DNA from: Superficieibacter sp. 1612_C1
GTDB lineage: Bacteria; Pseudomonadota; Gammaproteobacteria; Enterobacterales; Enterobacteriaceae
Length of the DNA: 64,000 nt
Assembly (NCBI RefSeq): GCF_015234305.1
Contig: NZ_JADGMI010000002.1
Coordinates: 744,001 to 808,000, forward strand
Direction: 5' to 3'
Made by a program: the position numbers and the translations under genes. The first letter of the stretch is position 1, and each line of letters begins with the position of its first letter. The notes beneath the pieces are model-generated. The model did not search any database and had not been told where the DNA came from. It worked only from the letters and a program-made list of their open reading frames with translations. Below are positions 28,062-38,333 of the stretch, in pieces.

Positions 28062-29594
28062 TTACAGCGAACTCATCTTCGACGAACTGCGCTCCAGCAG
28101 TTCAACGCTGCCATCGGCATTCTGCTGTTCCAGCTGCACATCAAATCCCCACAGACGATGCACGTGTTTCAACACCTCGCGCCGCCCCTTATCCAGCGGG
28201 ACGCGATTGTGCGGAATATAACGCAGGGTCAGTGAACGGTCTCCGCGCAAATCCACATTCCAGACCTGAATATTCGGCTCAAGGTTGCTCAGGTTGTACT
28301 GCGAGGAGAGGCGAGAGCGCAGTTCGCGATAACCCTCTTCATTGTGAATGGCGGAGATCTCCAGATAGTTGTGATGATCGTCATCCACCACGCTAAACAG
28401 ACGGAAATCGCGCATGACCTTCGGTGAGAGGAACTGGCTGATAAAACTCTCGTCTTTAAAATCACGCATCGCGAAATGCAGCGTTTCCAGCCAGTCTGAA
28501 CCGGCAATATCCGGGAACCAGTATTTATCCTCTTCCGTTGGCGACTGGCAAATCCGTTTGATGTCCTGGAACATTGCAAATCCCAGCGCATAAGGGTTAA
28601 TCCCGCTATACCACTGACTGTTATACGGCGGCTGGAAAATCACGTTGGTGTGGCTGTGCAAAAACTCCAGCATAAACCGCTCGGTCACTTTTCCTTCATC
28701 ATAAAGATGGTTGAGGATAGTGTAGTGCCAGAACGTGGCCCAGCCTTCGTTCATCACCTGCGTCTGTTTTTGCGGATAAAAATACTGGCTGACCTTGCGC
28801 ACGATACGCAGGATCTCACGCTGCCACGGTTCCAGTAGCGGCGCATTCTTCTCCATAAAATAGAGCAGATTCTCCTGCGGCTCGGAGGGATAGCGCCGCG
28901 CTTCAATCACCGCTCGTTCTTCTTCGCGTTTAGGCAGCGTGCGCCACAGGGTATTCACCTGGCTTTGCAGATACTCTTCACGGCTTTTTTGCCGCGCCTT
29001 CTCCTCCTGGAGCGAGATTTTCTGCGGACGTTTGTAGCGATCCACACCGTAATTCATCAGAGCGTGACAGGAATCGAGTAGCTTCTCGACCTCATCCACA
29101 CCGTAGCGTTCTTCGCACTGGGTAATGTAGTTACGCGCGAAAATCAGATAATCGACGATGGAACTGGCATCGGTCCAGCTACGGAACAGATAGTTATTTT
29201 TAAAGAAGGAGTTATGGCCGTAGCAGGCGTGCGCCATCACCAGCGCCTGCATGGTGATGGTGTTTTCTTCCATCAGATAGGCGATGCAGGGATTGGAATT
29301 GATCACAATCTCATACGCCAGCCCCTGCTGACCGTGCTTATACAGGCGCTCCGTCTCAATGAATTTTTTGCCGAACGACCAGTGCGGATAGTTAATCGGC
29401 ATCCCGACGCTGGAATAGGCGTCCATCATCTGCTCTGAGGTGATGACTTCAATCTGGTGCGGGTAGGTATCCAGCCGATAGTGTTTTGCGACACGATCGA
29501 TCTCCTGGAGATAAACTTCCAGTAGCTCAAACGTCCAGTCGGGTCCATCGCTCAAACGTATCGTGTCCTTATTCATGGAATCAATCGTTGCCAT
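28062..29594 (-). CDS. ycgB: SpoVR-family protein YcgB
   Basis: A 510-residue cytoplasmic protein of the SpoVR family, exactly E. coli length: EVITSEQMMDAYSSVGMPINYPHWSFGKKF, then HACYGHNSFFKNNYLFRSWTD and QVMNEGWATFWHYTILNHLYDEG. His/Glu motifs (HACYGHN, NEGWATFWH) look like metal ligands. YcgB is part of the RpoS-linked yeaGH-ycgB functional group. It converges on fadR. The 321 bp upstream to dadA hold divergent promoters and a CRP-like site. Confidence 0.93.
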   Translation of the reverse strand: MATIDSMNKDTIRLSDGPDWTFELLEVYLQEIDRVAKHYRLDTYPHQIEVITSEQMMDAYSSVGMPINYPHWSFGKKFIETERLYKHGQQGLAYEIVINSNPCIAYLMEENTITMQALVMAHACYGHNSFFKNNYLFRSWTDASSIVDYLIFARNYITQCEERYGVDEVEKLLDSCHALMNYGVDRYKRPQKISLQEEKARQKSREEYLQSQVNTLWRTLPKREEERAVIEARRYPSEPQENLLYFMEKNAPLLEPWQREILRIVRKVSQYFYPQKQTQVMNEGWATFWHYTILNHLYDEGKVTERFMLEFLHSHTNVIFQPPYNSQWYSGINPYALGFAMFQDIKRICQSPTEEDKYWFPDIAGSDWLETLHFAMRDFKDESFISQFLSPKVMRDFRLFSVVDDDHHNYLEISAIHNEEGYRELRSRLSSQYNLSNLEPNIQVWNVDLRGDRSLTLRYIPHNRVPLDKGRREVLKHVHRLWGFDVQLEQQNADGSVELLERSSSKMSSL

Positions 29595-29811
29595 TAGCGC
29601 GCCCTCATTGTTGGCGACCCTCTCTGTCTGGAGAGCCTCATTTCAAGCATAGAACACCGGATAAAATGCGTGCAGGGTGAGAAATCTTTTCTTTACCGCC
29701 TTTCCCACGCAACGTAATAAAAAATAGTTGTTTGGCGGTTTTTTATGCTGGATAAAAATAACCTCCAGCAGGAGATGCCAAAAGCAGGCTTTCCATAGCT
29801 GACGGGCATGA

Positions 29812-29827
29812 TGTGAGGTAGCTCACC
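29812..29827 (+). promoter_or_regulatory. CRP-like site upstream of dadAX
   Basis: TGTGAGGTAGCTCACC matches the CRP consensus TGTGA-N6-TCACA at 9 of 10 informative positions, about 89 bp before the dadA start. In E. coli dadAX is activated by cAMP-CRP and controlled by Lrp. The rest of 29595-29915 is AT-rich with no other recognised element. Confidence 0.65.
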
Positions 29828-29915
29828 ATAAAAAAGTCGAATGTTGAATAATATTTTCATCTGGGTTATCAATTTGTAATCAGACGATTGTTCTTTTACT
29901 CATGATGGAGTGGAT

Positions 29916-31214
29916 ATGCACGTTGTCGTACTGGGAAGTGGCGTTGTAGGCGTGACCAGCGCCTGGTATTTACGTCAGGCAGGGCATGACGTAACGGTAA
30001 TCGACAGGGCATCCGGCCCGGCACTGGAGACCAGCGCCGCCAACGCCGGACAAATTTCCCCCGGCTATGCTGCACCGTGGGCCGCGCCCGGTGTGCCGCT
30101 CAAGGCTATTAAGTGGATGTTTCAGCGCCACGCGCCGCTGGCCATCTCGCTCGACGGCACGCCGTCTCAGCTTAAATGGATGTGGCAAATGCTGTGCAAC
30201 TGCGACACCCGGCACTATATGGAAAACAAAGGGCGAATGGTGCGTCTGGCCGAGTATAGTCGCGATTGCCTGAAGGCGCTGCGTGCTGAGACTGGCATCC
30301 AGTACGAAGGGCGGCAGGGCGGCACGCTTCAGTTATTCCGCACCGCGCAGCAGTATGAAAATGCCGCGCGGGATATTGCGGTGCTGGAAGAGGCGGGCGT
30401 GCCGTATCAGTTGCTGGAAGCCAGCCGTCTGGCGGAAGCCGAGCCTGCGCTGGCGGAAGTCTCGCACCGTCTTACCGGCGGGCTGCGGCTGCCGAATGAC
30501 GAAACCGGCGACTGCCAGCTTTTCAGTCAGCGTCTGGCGGAAATGGCGCAGCAGGCCGGCGTGGTCTTCCGCTATAACACGCCGGTGGATCGGCTACTGT
30601 ATGAAAGTAACAAAATTTACGCGGTGAAATGCGGGGATGAGATTGTCAAAGCCGATGCCTACGTGATGGCCTTTGGCTCGTACTCAACCTCAATGCTCAA
30701 AGGGCTGGTCGATATTCCGGTCTATCCGCTGAAGGGCTACTCGCTGACCATTCCCATTGCCGAAGAGGATGGTGCGCCCGTTTCAACTATCCTTGATGAA
30801 ACCTACAAAATCGCCATTACCCGTTTTGAGCAGCGTATTCGCGTCGGCGGGATGGCGGAGATTGTCGGCTTTAATACCCAGCTATTACAGCCGCGCCGGG
30901 AAACGCTGGAAATGGTGGTTCGCGATCTCTTTCCACGCGGCGGGCAGGTTGAACAGGCGACCTTCTGGACCGGTCTGCGGCCAATGACGCCGGACGGCAC
31001 ACCAATCGTCGGGCGCACGGCATATAAAAATCTGTGGCTGAATACCGGCCACGGTACGCTGGGCTGGACCATGGCCTGCGGTTCCGGCCAGCTTATCAGC
31101 GATCTTATCTCCGGGCGGACGCCCGCCATTCCGTTCGACGATCTTGGCGTGGCGCGCTACGGGGCGGGTTTCAGACCGTCATCTTCCACGCATTTGCACG
31201 GTGCACACTCATAA
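29916..31214 (+). CDS. dadA: D-amino acid dehydrogenase small subunit
   Basis: A 432-residue membrane-associated flavoprotein that oxidises D-alanine to pyruvate, feeding electrons to the respiratory chain. The FAD motif is [22 protein letters not shown], with [18 protein letters not shown] next and the C-terminal [19 protein letters not shown]. Same length as E. coli. ATG 29916 follows GGAG with 5-base spacing; the GTG 6 bp upstream lies on the ribosome site. dadX follows 9 bp later. Confidence 0.97.
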   Translation: MHVVVLGSGVVGVTSAWYLRQAGHDVTVIDRASGPALETSAANAGQISPGYAAPWAAPGVPLKAIKWMFQRHAPLAISLDGTPSQLKWMWQMLCNCDTRHYMENKGRMVRLAEYSRDCLKALRAETGIQYEGRQGGTLQLFRTAQQYENAARDIAVLEEAGVPYQLLEASRLAEAEPALAEVSHRLTGGLRLPNDETGDCQLFSQRLAEMAQQAGVVFRYNTPVDRLLYESNKIYAVKCGDEIVKADAYVMAFGSYSTSMLKGLVDIPVYPLKGYSLTIPIAEEDGAPVSTILDETYKIAITRFEQRIRVGGMAEIVGFNTQLLQPRRETLEMVVRDLFPRGGQVEQATFWTGLRPMTPDGTPIVGRTAYKNLWLNTGHGTLGWTMACGSGQLISDLISGRTPAIPFDDLGVARYGAGFRPSSSTHLHGAHS

Positions 31215-31223
31215 GGAGCCGTT

Positions 31224-32294
31224 ATGTCCCGACCTGTTCTTGCCACGCTGGATCTCAGCGCGCTGCGGCAGAATTTGCTTATTGTTCGCCGCGCCGCGCC
31301 TGATGCCCGTATCTGGTCGGTCGTGAAGGCGAACGCGTACGGACATGGACTGGATCGCGTCTGGAACGCCCTGGGTGCGACCGATGGCTTTGCGCTGCTC
31401 AATCTGGAAGAGGCGATTCTGTTACGCGAGCGCGGCTGGAAAGGGCCGATCCTGATGCTGGAAGGGTTCTTCCACGCTGATGAGCTGGAGCTGTTTGATA
31501 AGTACCGTCTGACGACCAGCATACACAGCAACTGGCAAATTAAAGTGATTCAGAACGCCCGTCTGCATGCGCCGCTGGATGTTTATTTGAAAATCAACAG
31601 CGGTATGAACCGTCTCGGTTTTATGCCGGATCGCGTTCACACGGTCTGGCAGCAGCTGCGAGGCCTGCGCAACGTCGGCGGACTGACGCTGATGGCGCAT
31701 TTTGCCGATGCGGAAAAACCGGACGGCATCACCCATGCCATGCAGCGTATTGAACAGGGGGCCGAGGGAATTGACGCGCCACGCTCGCTGTCTAATTCGG
31801 CGGCGACGTTATGGCATCCAGAAGCCCATTTTGACTGGGTACGACCAGGTATTGTGCTGTACGGTGCCTCGCCTTCAGGACAGTGGCAGGATATCGCCGA
31901 CAGCGGCCTGAAGCCAGTGATGACGCTGCGCAGCGAAATCATCGGCGTGCAGAATTTGAAAGCAGGAGACACGGTCGGCTACGGTAGCCGTTATCGCGCA
32001 GGTGGAGAGCAGCGGATTGGGATTGTCGCCTGTGGCTATGCCGATGGTTATCCGCGCCATGCACCTGACGGCACGCCAGTGCTGGTAGACGGCGTGCGCA
32101 CCCGGCTGATTGGCGCGGTATCAATGGATATGCTGGCGGTGGATCTTACGCCTTGTCCCCAGGCAGGCATTGGCACCTCGGTTGAGTTGTGGGGGCAGGA
32201 GATTAAAATTGATGAGGTTGCAGCCGCCGCTGGCACTATCGGGTATGAATTAATGTGCGCCCTGGCAGCACGTGTGCCCGTTGTGACGGTGTAA
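31224..32294 (+). CDS. dadX: Catabolic alanine racemase
   Basis: A 356-residue PLP enzyme interconverting L- and D-alanine. The PLP lysine is Lys35 in WSVVKANAYGHGLD. The second catalytic tyrosine is in VGYGSRYRA, and GIVACGYADGYPRH and GAVSMDMLAVDL are alanine-racemase signatures. Co-transcribed with dadA, it converts L-alanine to the DadA substrate. AAGGAG precedes the ATG. Confidence 0.97.
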   Translation: MSRPVLATLDLSALRQNLLIVRRAAPDARIWSVVKANAYGHGLDRVWNALGATDGFALLNLEEAILLRERGWKGPILMLEGFFHADELELFDKYRLTTSIHSNWQIKVIQNARLHAPLDVYLKINSGMNRLGFMPDRVHTVWQQLRGLRNVGGLTLMAHFADAEKPDGITHAMQRIEQGAEGIDAPRSLSNSAATLWHPEAHFDWVRPGIVLYGASPSGQWQDIADSGLKPVMTLRSEIIGVQNLKAGDTVGYGSRYRAGGEQRIGIVACGYADGYPRHAPDGTPVLVDGVRTRLIGAVSMDMLAVDLTPCPQAGIGTSVELWGQEIKIDEVAAAAGTIGYELMCALAARVPVVTV

Positions 32295-32308
32295 CGTTTG
32301 CTGGGGGG

Positions 32309-32551
32309 CTATTGGCTGGTGATGTACTCGCTTACTGTTGCCTGGACGCGCTGTGCAGGTCTGCCTGAAATTCGCTCTCTGGCAGGCCCGTTTTCAAATC
32401 TGAATTCTGCGTTATTGACGTGCAAACCAGCATAAATCTCCACAACCTGTTTTTTATGCGCCGGATCGCTCCGGCGCTGCGCAATATTGAGCCAGTATCC
32501 GCCTGATAGCAGCAGTGCCAGTACCGGCAGGAGGCCAATTTTTTTCTGCAT
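32309..32551 (-). CDS. Small exported or anchored protein, unknown
   Basis: An 80-residue protein with a hydrophobic N-terminus (KKIGLLPVLALLLSGGYWL) like an uncleaved signal anchor, then a hydrophilic domain (HKKQVVEIYAGLHVNNAEFRFENG) and C-terminus ATVSEYITSQ. AAGGA lies 14 bases before the ATG, a little far. It converges on dadX and is divergent from the Rpn gene. Not found at this place in E. coli; family not recognised. Confidence 0.6.
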   Translation of the reverse strand: MQKKIGLLPVLALLLSGGYWLNIAQRRSDPAHKKQVVEIYAGLHVNNAEFRFENGPARERISGRPAQRVQATVSEYITSQ

Positions 32552-32638
32552 ACCGTCATCATCCTTAATGAAAAATACACTCTATAAGATATAAAGCACT
32601 GTGGTAATATACAGTGGTTAAGCAAAGGAACCGCGAAC

Positions 32639-33556
32639 ATGAAGAAAAAACAGGCCACACCCACTCCCCATGATGCGATGTTTAAACAGTTTCTGGCGCA
32701 TCCTGACACCGCCAGAGATTTTATGGAACTGCATTTACCCACCGAGCTGCGCAGCCATTGTGATTTAAATACCCTGAAACTGGAATCAGGATCGTTTCTT
32801 GAAGATGATTTGCGCCCATATTATAGCGATGTCCTGTACAGCCTTAAAACCACCACGGGGAAGGGCTACATTCATGTACTGATTGAGCATCAAAGCAGGC
32901 CCGACAGCCACATGGCATTTCGCCTGATGCGGTATGCAATCGGTGCGATGCAGCGCCATCTGGATGCCGGACATCAAAAATTACCGTTGGTGATCCCGGT
33001 GCTGTTTTATGCCGGAAAACGCAGCCCTTATCCATACTCTACGTGCTGGCTTCAGGAATTTGATAACCCTGCGTTGGCTGAAAAATTATATAATAATGCC
33101 TTTCCGCTGGTGGATGTCACGGTCATCCCGGACGATGAGATCATGGAAAATCGCAGCATGGCGGCGCTCACACTGCTACAAAAACACATTTATCAGCGCG
33201 ATTTAATTGAACTTATTGACAAACTGGGGCGGGTTTTGCGGGCGGATTACAATACCGGACAACAGGTAATATCGCTGGTAAACTACATTATACAGGTAGG
33301 GGAATCGGCAGACGCAGACGCTTTTTTACGCGAACTGGCACAGCGTGTGCCGCAGCACGGAGATAAACTCATGACCATTGCACAACAACTGGAACAGAAA
33401 GGGATTGAGAAAGGGATTGAAAAAGGCATGGAAAAAGGGCGAATTAATGAAGCGCTGAAAATAGCCCGTAACTTATTGCAACGGGGTATATCACACGACG
33501 TCATTCTGGAAGTCACCGGTTTGAGTGAGCGAGAATTAAAGCAACTGCATTCCTGA
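32639..33556 (+). CDS. Rpn-family recombination-promoting nuclease / YhgA-like transposase
   Basis: A 305-residue member of the Rpn (YhgA-like, PD-(D/E)xK) family. The family start HDAMFKQFLAHPDTARDFMELHLP is followed by the nuclease core YYSDVLYSL...GYIHVLIEHQSRPDSHMAFRL (D, E and Q of the active site). After residue 240 a short coding repeat (EKGIEKGIEKGMEKG) precedes a C-terminal helical motif LQRGISHDVILEVTGLSEREL. E. coli Rpn proteins raise RecA-independent recombination. It is flanked by the BIME array and has no inverted-repeat ends of its own. Confidence 0.88.
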   Translation: MKKKQATPTPHDAMFKQFLAHPDTARDFMELHLPTELRSHCDLNTLKLESGSFLEDDLRPYYSDVLYSLKTTTGKGYIHVLIEHQSRPDSHMAFRLMRYAIGAMQRHLDAGHQKLPLVIPVLFYAGKRSPYPYSTCWLQEFDNPALAEKLYNNAFPLVDVTVIPDDEIMENRSMAALTLLQKHIYQRDLIELIDKLGRVLRADYNTGQQVISLVNYIIQVGESADADAFLRELAQRVPQHGDKLMTIAQQLEQKGIEKGIEKGMEKGRINEALKIARNLLQRGISHDVILEVTGLSERELKQLHS

Positions 33557-33606
33557 GAGTGAAACCGGTTCTCATCATTAACCAATTTGCTCACCCTGTG
33601 CCGCCT

Positions 33607-34083
33607 GCCCGGTGGCGCTGCGCTTACCGGGCCTACAATCTTAATGCCAGAATCAACCTTTACCGTAGGCCGGGCAAGGCGAAGCCGCCTCCCGGCATGA
33701 TGCCCACAATAGCCAACGCCGTACCTCATGCCCGGTGGCGCTGCGCTTACCGGGCCTACAATCTTAATGCCAGAATCAACCTTTACTGTAGGCCGGGCAA
33801 GGCGAAGCCTCCTCCCGGCATAGCGCCCACAATAGCCAACACCGTACCTCATGCCCGGTGGCGCTGCGCTTACCGGGCCTACACTCTTAATGCCAGAATC
33901 AACCTTTACCGTAGGCCGGGCAAGGCGAAGCCGCCTCGCGGCATAACGCCCACAATAGCCAACGCCGTACCTCATGCCCGGTGGCGCTGCGCTTACCGGG
34001 CCTACGCTCTTAATGCCAGAATCAACCTTTACCGTAGGCCGGGCAAGGCGAAGCCGCCTCCCGGCATAGCGCCCACAATAGCC
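33607..34083. repeat. Four-copy REP/BIME array, 123-bp period
   Basis: The REP unit GCCCGGTGGCGCTGCGCTTA recurs at 33607, 33730, 33853 and 33976, exactly 123 bp apart, each followed by the inverted unit (GTAGGCCGGGCAAGGCGAAG...) about 55 bp later. The repeats are near-identical, so expansion was recent. REP pairs (BIMEs) bind gyrase/IHF and stabilise mRNA ends. The period is divisible by three, so long repeat-coded frames are open on both strands; these are not genes. Confidence 0.93.
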
Positions 34084-34108
34084 AGTGTCTCTGGCCGCTA
34101 GCGGCATG

Positions 34109-35845
34109 TCATCCTACCGATTCATCTTCCGCCACGCGCACGCCGACTTTGCGCACGTCGTTATCTTCTTTTTCCGCCACCGTCCACACCATCCCCGCAA
34201 ATTCCACCTGATCGCCCACCACCGGCGCAGCACCGAGCAGACGCTGCACAATCTCACCCAGCGACTGCTGGCTATCACGGAACTCTTCCCCGCCTTCCAG
34301 CCCATAAATCATCGCCACATCGGCGAATTTGGCGCTGGCTTCAAGGATAAAGTCGCCAAAGAAACGCTGATCGAGCGATACCGGCGGTGAATGGCTGAAT
34401 AATTTACCGAGCGCCGGGAGATCGCGCTCGCGGCCAATCACGCACAGCACATCGTTTTCCCGCAGCCGCGTGCTGCCGGTCGGATGCAGCAGCGCATTGT
34501 CGCGAAACAGCGCGGCGATGCGCGTTTCACGCGGCATATGCAGATCGCGCAGGGCGGCACCGACGCACCACTGATCGGCGCTAAGTTGATAAATAAACTG
34601 CTCCCACGGATTATCCGGGTGAATATCCAGCCCGACACGCGATTCCGGCCAGCCGACGGGAGGCACCACCACTTTGGCCTTTTTCGCGGCCCAGCCGAGC
34701 GACGTTCCCTGTAACAGCAGCGAAATCAGCACCACGAAGAAAGCGACGTTAAAAAACAGCCGCGCGTTTTCCAGACCCGCCATCATCGGGAATACGGCCA
34801 GAATAATCGGCACCGCGCCGCGCAGGCCCACCCAGCTGATAAAAATACGCTCGCGCAGATTAAACCCGCGAAACGGCAGCAGGGAGGCGAACACCGACAG
34901 CGGGCGAGCGACGAAAATCATCCATGCCGACAAAATCAGCGCCAGCACGGCAATGGGCAGCAGATCCGATGGCGTCACCAGCAGGCCCAGCACCAGGAAC
35001 ATGCCAATCTGCGACAGCCAGGCCAGACCATCAAAGTTTTGCAGAATGCCAAAGCGGTTGCGGATAGGACGATTCCCCAGCCAGAATCCGCACAGATACA
35101 CCGCCAGAATGCCGCTGCCGTCAAGGGAGGTGGTCAGGGCAAACACCAGGATCCCGCCGCTCAGCGCCAGCAGCGGGTACAATCCGCCAGGCAGGCTAAT
35201 ACGGTTAATCATCTGCTGTAACAGATAACCGCCGGAAAGCCCAATCACAATACCCAGCCCGAACTGCTGAATAATATGCACCACGAACATCCAGCTCAGC
35301 GCGGTTTCATGCTGCTGGATCATCTCAATCAGAGTGATGGTTAAAAACACCGCCATCGGATCGTTACTGCCGGATTCAATCTCCAGCGTCGACCCCACAC
35401 GCTCATTAAGCCCCTTACCGCCAAGCAGCGAAAACACTGCCGCCGCATCGGTCGAGCCGACAATCGCGCCGATCAGCAGACCTTCAATCATATTGAGCTG
35501 AAACAGCCACGCCGCCATCATGCCCGTCAGCCCGGAGGTGATCAACACGCCGACCGTCGCCAGCGAAATGGCCGGGCCCAGCGCCACGCGAAACGAACTG
35601 GCCTGGGTACGCATCCCGCCATCAAGCAGGATCACCGCCAGCGCCAGGTTACTGATCATATAGGCCAGCGGATAGTTATCGAAGGGAATGCCGCCAATGC
35701 CATCGACACCTGCCAGCATGCCGATAGCCAGAAAGATAACCAGGATAGGAATACCAAGACGCGACGAAAATGAACTCAATAAAATGCTACTGGTGATTAA
35801 CACCGAACCCAGAATGAACAGACTAATTATCGCCGTGGCGTCCAA
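34109..35845 (-). CDS. cvrA: K+/H+ antiporter CvrA (NhaP2 type)
   Basis: A 578-residue CPA1 antiporter, identical in length to E. coli CvrA. About 12 helices carry the transport core ([61 protein letters not shown]). The cytoplasmic tail has a TrkA-C domain ([27 protein letters not shown]) and a CorC-type domain at the end. Start is TTG at 35845 after GAGGAG. It helps growth at low osmolarity by potassium extrusion in exchange for protons. Confidence 0.95.
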   Translation of the reverse strand: MDATAIISLFILGSVLITSSILLSSFSSRLGIPILVIFLAIGMLAGVDGIGGIPFDNYPLAYMISNLALAVILLDGGMRTQASSFRVALGPAISLATVGVLITSGLTGMMAAWLFQLNMIEGLLIGAIVGSTDAAAVFSLLGGKGLNERVGSTLEIESGSNDPMAVFLTITLIEMIQQHETALSWMFVVHIIQQFGLGIVIGLSGGYLLQQMINRISLPGGLYPLLALSGGILVFALTTSLDGSGILAVYLCGFWLGNRPIRNRFGILQNFDGLAWLSQIGMFLVLGLLVTPSDLLPIAVLALILSAWMIFVARPLSVFASLLPFRGFNLRERIFISWVGLRGAVPIILAVFPMMAGLENARLFFNVAFFVVLISLLLQGTSLGWAAKKAKVVVPPVGWPESRVGLDIHPDNPWEQFIYQLSADQWCVGAALRDLHMPRETRIAALFRDNALLHPTGSTRLRENDVLCVIGRERDLPALGKLFSHSPPVSLDQRFFGDFILEASAKFADVAMIYGLEGGEEFRDSQQSLGEIVQRLLGAAPVVGDQVEFAGMVWTVAEKEDNDVRKVGVRVAEDESVG

Positions 35846-35944
35846 AGTTCACGTACTCCTCATCTTCGTGAATGGTCTTTACAAAAAAGTTACCATATTT
35901 GCAAGAATTCGATGAGACTAATACGTGCCATGAATGGATTTTTT

Positions 35945-36859
35945 TTAGGTATTTAGCACCGGATGACCGCTTACCGTCAGCGTCGAGGTTGCCCCGTGTT
36001 GAACCAGCGTCGCTTGTGCCCCCAGCGGTAACGTCACGGTGCGCGGCTCATGACCAAAATCCAGACCGCTAATGACGGGCACGCGAAGGCGCGAACGTAA
36101 ATAGCGGCACATACTCTGGAGATCGTAACCGGCGTCATAGTCATTGGCGGCAACGCCGCTAAAACTGCCGAGCACGATGGCCTGCTGGCGGTTAAGGACG
36201 CCCGCATAATGAAGCTGGAGCAGCATACGCTCAACGCGGAACGGATGTTCGTTAATGTCTTCGACCACCAGAATGCCATTTTCAATCGTGGGCAGCCAGG
36301 GGGTGCCGATAAGTGAGACCAGCATCGCCAGATTGCCGCCCCACAGTATACCCGACGCCTGACAATCCGGGCCGTCGCTGCTCCACTCAAGCGTAAAGAC
36401 AGGATTACGCAGCGCCTGCCAGAAATGGTATTCGGTAAACGCGTCCAGCGTTTCAGCCCCGAAATTGCCGGCCAGCATCGGGCCGCTGAAGGTGATCACG
36501 TTACCGGCCGCCAGCAGGCCCATCTGAATGGCGGTGAAATCACTGTGGCCACAAATCAACAGCGGATCCTGCTGCTGGCGTGCGACCAGGGCTGACCAGT
36601 CGATATCCTCCAGCAGACGGCTGGCCCCGTAGCCACCGCGTACCGCCATCACGATCCGGTTTTGCCCTTCAAGGGTCGCCAGACTGTTAATATCCGCCAG
36701 TCTGGCCTGCTCCGTACCAGCAAAACGCTGCTCGCGGCGCAGAATAGCCTCACGATTTTCCACCTGATGCCCGGCGGCTTCGAGACGTTCAACGCCGCGT
36801 GCGGCAGCAGCCTGGTTAATGCAATAGCCGGAGGGGGCAATAAGATGAATCAGAGACAT
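35945..36859 (-). CDS. ldcA: L,D-carboxypeptidase (murein tetrapeptide)
   Basis: A 304-residue serine peptidase of family S66, cytoplasmic (no signal peptide). The nucleophile serine is in LLICGHSDFTAIQ, and the Glu/His partners lie in VVEDINEHPFR and GLDFGHEPRTVTLPLG. It removes terminal D-Ala from recycled tetrapeptides, an essential step of murein recycling in stationary phase. Divergent from emtA, as in E. coli; both act on peptidoglycan. Confidence 0.95.
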   Translation of the reverse strand: MSLIHLIAPSGYCINQAAAARGVERLEAAGHQVENREAILRREQRFAGTEQARLADINSLATLEGQNRIVMAVRGGYGASRLLEDIDWSALVARQQQDPLLICGHSDFTAIQMGLLAAGNVITFSGPMLAGNFGAETLDAFTEYHFWQALRNPVFTLEWSSDGPDCQASGILWGGNLAMLVSLIGTPWLPTIENGILVVEDINEHPFRVERMLLQLHYAGVLNRQQAIVLGSFSGVAANDYDAGYDLQSMCRYLRSRLRVPVISGLDFGHEPRTVTLPLGAQATLVQHGATSTLTVSGHPVLNT

Positions 36860-36954
36860 GGCATTTCCTTGCTGGGAATGAAACGGTTATCATGCATTTA
36901 ACCCCAACCGTTGTCATCCGCAGCGGCGGATCGCAGGTATAAAAGGATTGATGC

Positions 36955-37566
36955 GTGAAATTAAGATGGTTTGCTTTTTTGATTGTATTACTGGCCGGAT
37001 GTTCGTCAAAACAGGATTATACCAACCCGCCGTGGAACCCTGAAGTGCCGGTGAAACGGGCAATGCAATGGATGCCGATAAGCCAGAAAGCGGGTGAGGC
37101 GTGGGGTGTCAGCCCGCGGCTGATTACGGCGATTATCGCCATCGAATCCGGCGGTAATCCGACGGTAGTCAGCAAATCTAATGCCGTAGGATTGATGCAG
37201 CTTAAAGCCTCAACGTCGGGGCGTGACGTGTATCGCCATATGGGCTGGAGTGGGCAGCCGTCCACCAGCGAGCTGAAAAATCCGGAACGCAATATCTCCA
37301 TGGGCACCGCCTATTTGAGCATTCTGGAACACGGCGCGCTGGCGGGCATCAAAAATCCGGAAACCATGCAATACGCGCTGGTGGTGGCGTATGCCAACGG
37401 GGCAGGCGCATTGCTCAGAACCTTTTCGTCCGATCGCAAAGAAGCGATTGAAGAGATTAACGATTTAAGCCCGGACGAATTTGTTGAGCACGTTGCCGAC
37501 AAGCATCCATCGCCGCAGGCTCCGCGCTACATCTGGAAGGTACAGAAAGCGATGGACGCCATGTAA
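36955..37566 (+). CDS. emtA: Membrane-bound endolytic murein transglycosylase E
   Basis: A 203-residue outer-membrane lipoprotein of the SLT family. Lipobox LLAGC (Cys16) and catalytic Glu64 in [11 protein letters not shown] are followed by [13 protein letters not shown] and the substrate-groove motif [10 protein letters not shown]...[18 protein letters not shown]. It cleaves glycan strands endolytically. Start GTG at 36955 after AAAGGA. It abuts convergent ycgR with no intergenic base. Confidence 0.95.
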   Translation: MKLRWFAFLIVLLAGCSSKQDYTNPPWNPEVPVKRAMQWMPISQKAGEAWGVSPRLITAIIAIESGGNPTVVSKSNAVGLMQLKASTSGRDVYRHMGWSGQPSTSELKNPERNISMGTAYLSILEHGALAGIKNPETMQYALVVAYANGAGALLRTFSSDRKEAIEEINDLSPDEFVEHVADKHPSPQAPRYIWKVQKAMDAM

Positions 37567-38298
37567 TCAGCGGACTTTTTTGGCGCGTTCGCGCGCCTCG
37601 CGCTCCAGCGAGAAAATAATCCGCTGGAGCTCGCGTTCCGCCGCCGGGTTGACGTTAAGGAAGCGAAAACTCAGGCGCGGCGTGCTGATGGTTTCATTCT
37701 TGCCGTCCACCACCTTGCGCTCGGTAATGGCAATCAGCTGCACATCAAAATGAAAACGCCCCCATTCACCCATATCCAGTTCAATTTGTGACAGACGCGC
37801 GCCTGGCTGCAAACTGTCCGGCGGCGCGTTGTCCATTAATGCGCCCATCCCGCCCAGCGACAAATCGTATAAACGGAAGCGAATGACACTGTTATCGGCA
37901 AGTTTTGCGTGACAGAAATAGGCCGGATGTAGCGGTGCGCTGATGCGAAAATATTCCCGGCGCTGCAAAAACCACAGCGACGGCGGCAGGGGGGTGACGA
38001 ACGCCGGAAGCTGCTGCCAGGCGGCGCTACGCAGCGCGGGCAGGTGAAATTCCACCTTCGCGCCCTGGGTTTCGGCGGTGATCTCAATATTCTGCGCGCG
38101 CTGAACGGCGCTATTTTCATAATCCTGGCTGCCGAAATCGATGATCAGCTGTTCCTGCGTCACGTCCAGAATGCGACTGATAAACTGTCCGGACGCCCAG
38201 CACACGCGGATCGGAATCTGCTGCTTATGCAGATCGCGCAGCACGCCCAGTACCGCCAGCGGGTTCTGTTTAAGAAATTGTTCACTGTGATGAGTCAC
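37567..38298 (-). CDS. ycgR: Flagellar brake protein YcgR (PilZ domain)
   Basis: A 243-residue protein. The YcgR N-terminal domain (HSEQFLKQNPLAVLGVLRDLHK) is followed by a PilZ domain with the c-di-GMP motif QRREYFRIS (RxxxR) and YDLSLGGMGAL (D/NxSxxG). At high c-di-GMP it binds the flagellar motor and slows it. GTG at 38298 gives the E. coli N-terminus; a longer in-frame ATG at 38361 would overlap the FliA promoter and is rejected. Confidence 0.94.
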   Translation of the reverse strand: MTHHSEQFLKQNPLAVLGVLRDLHKQQIPIRVCWASGQFISRILDVTQEQLIIDFGSQDYENSAVQRAQNIEITAETQGAKVEFHLPALRSAAWQQLPAFVTPLPPSLWFLQRREYFRISAPLHPAYFCHAKLADNSVIRFRLYDLSLGGMGALMDNAPPDSLQPGARLSQIELDMGEWGRFHFDVQLIAITERKVVDGKNETISTPRLSFRFLNVNPAAERELQRIIFSLEREARERAKKVR

Positions 38299-38333
38299 GC
38301 TCAATAATTCCCTGATGATATTTCTTTGCTGAA

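Noticed and set aside
32332-32742. A 136-codon minus-strand frame overlapping the 80-residue ORF and the Rpn start
   Set aside because: Overlaps the well-supported Rpn start; the 80-residue frame has a coherent hydrophobic N-terminus and a better start.
33607-34083. Regular spaced repeats that might be a CRISPR array
   Set aside because: Units of 123 bp are near-identical throughout with no unique spacers, contain REP hairpins, and have no cas genes nearby.
33559-34101. A 180-codon plus-strand frame with four 41-residue repeats
   Set aside because: Same BIME array on the other strand; the repeat explains the open frame.
33283-34107. A 274-codon minus-strand frame with four 41-residue repeats
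   Set aside because: It is the REP/BIME array read in an open frame (period 123 bp) and continues antisense into the Rpn gene; no ribosome site or family likeness.
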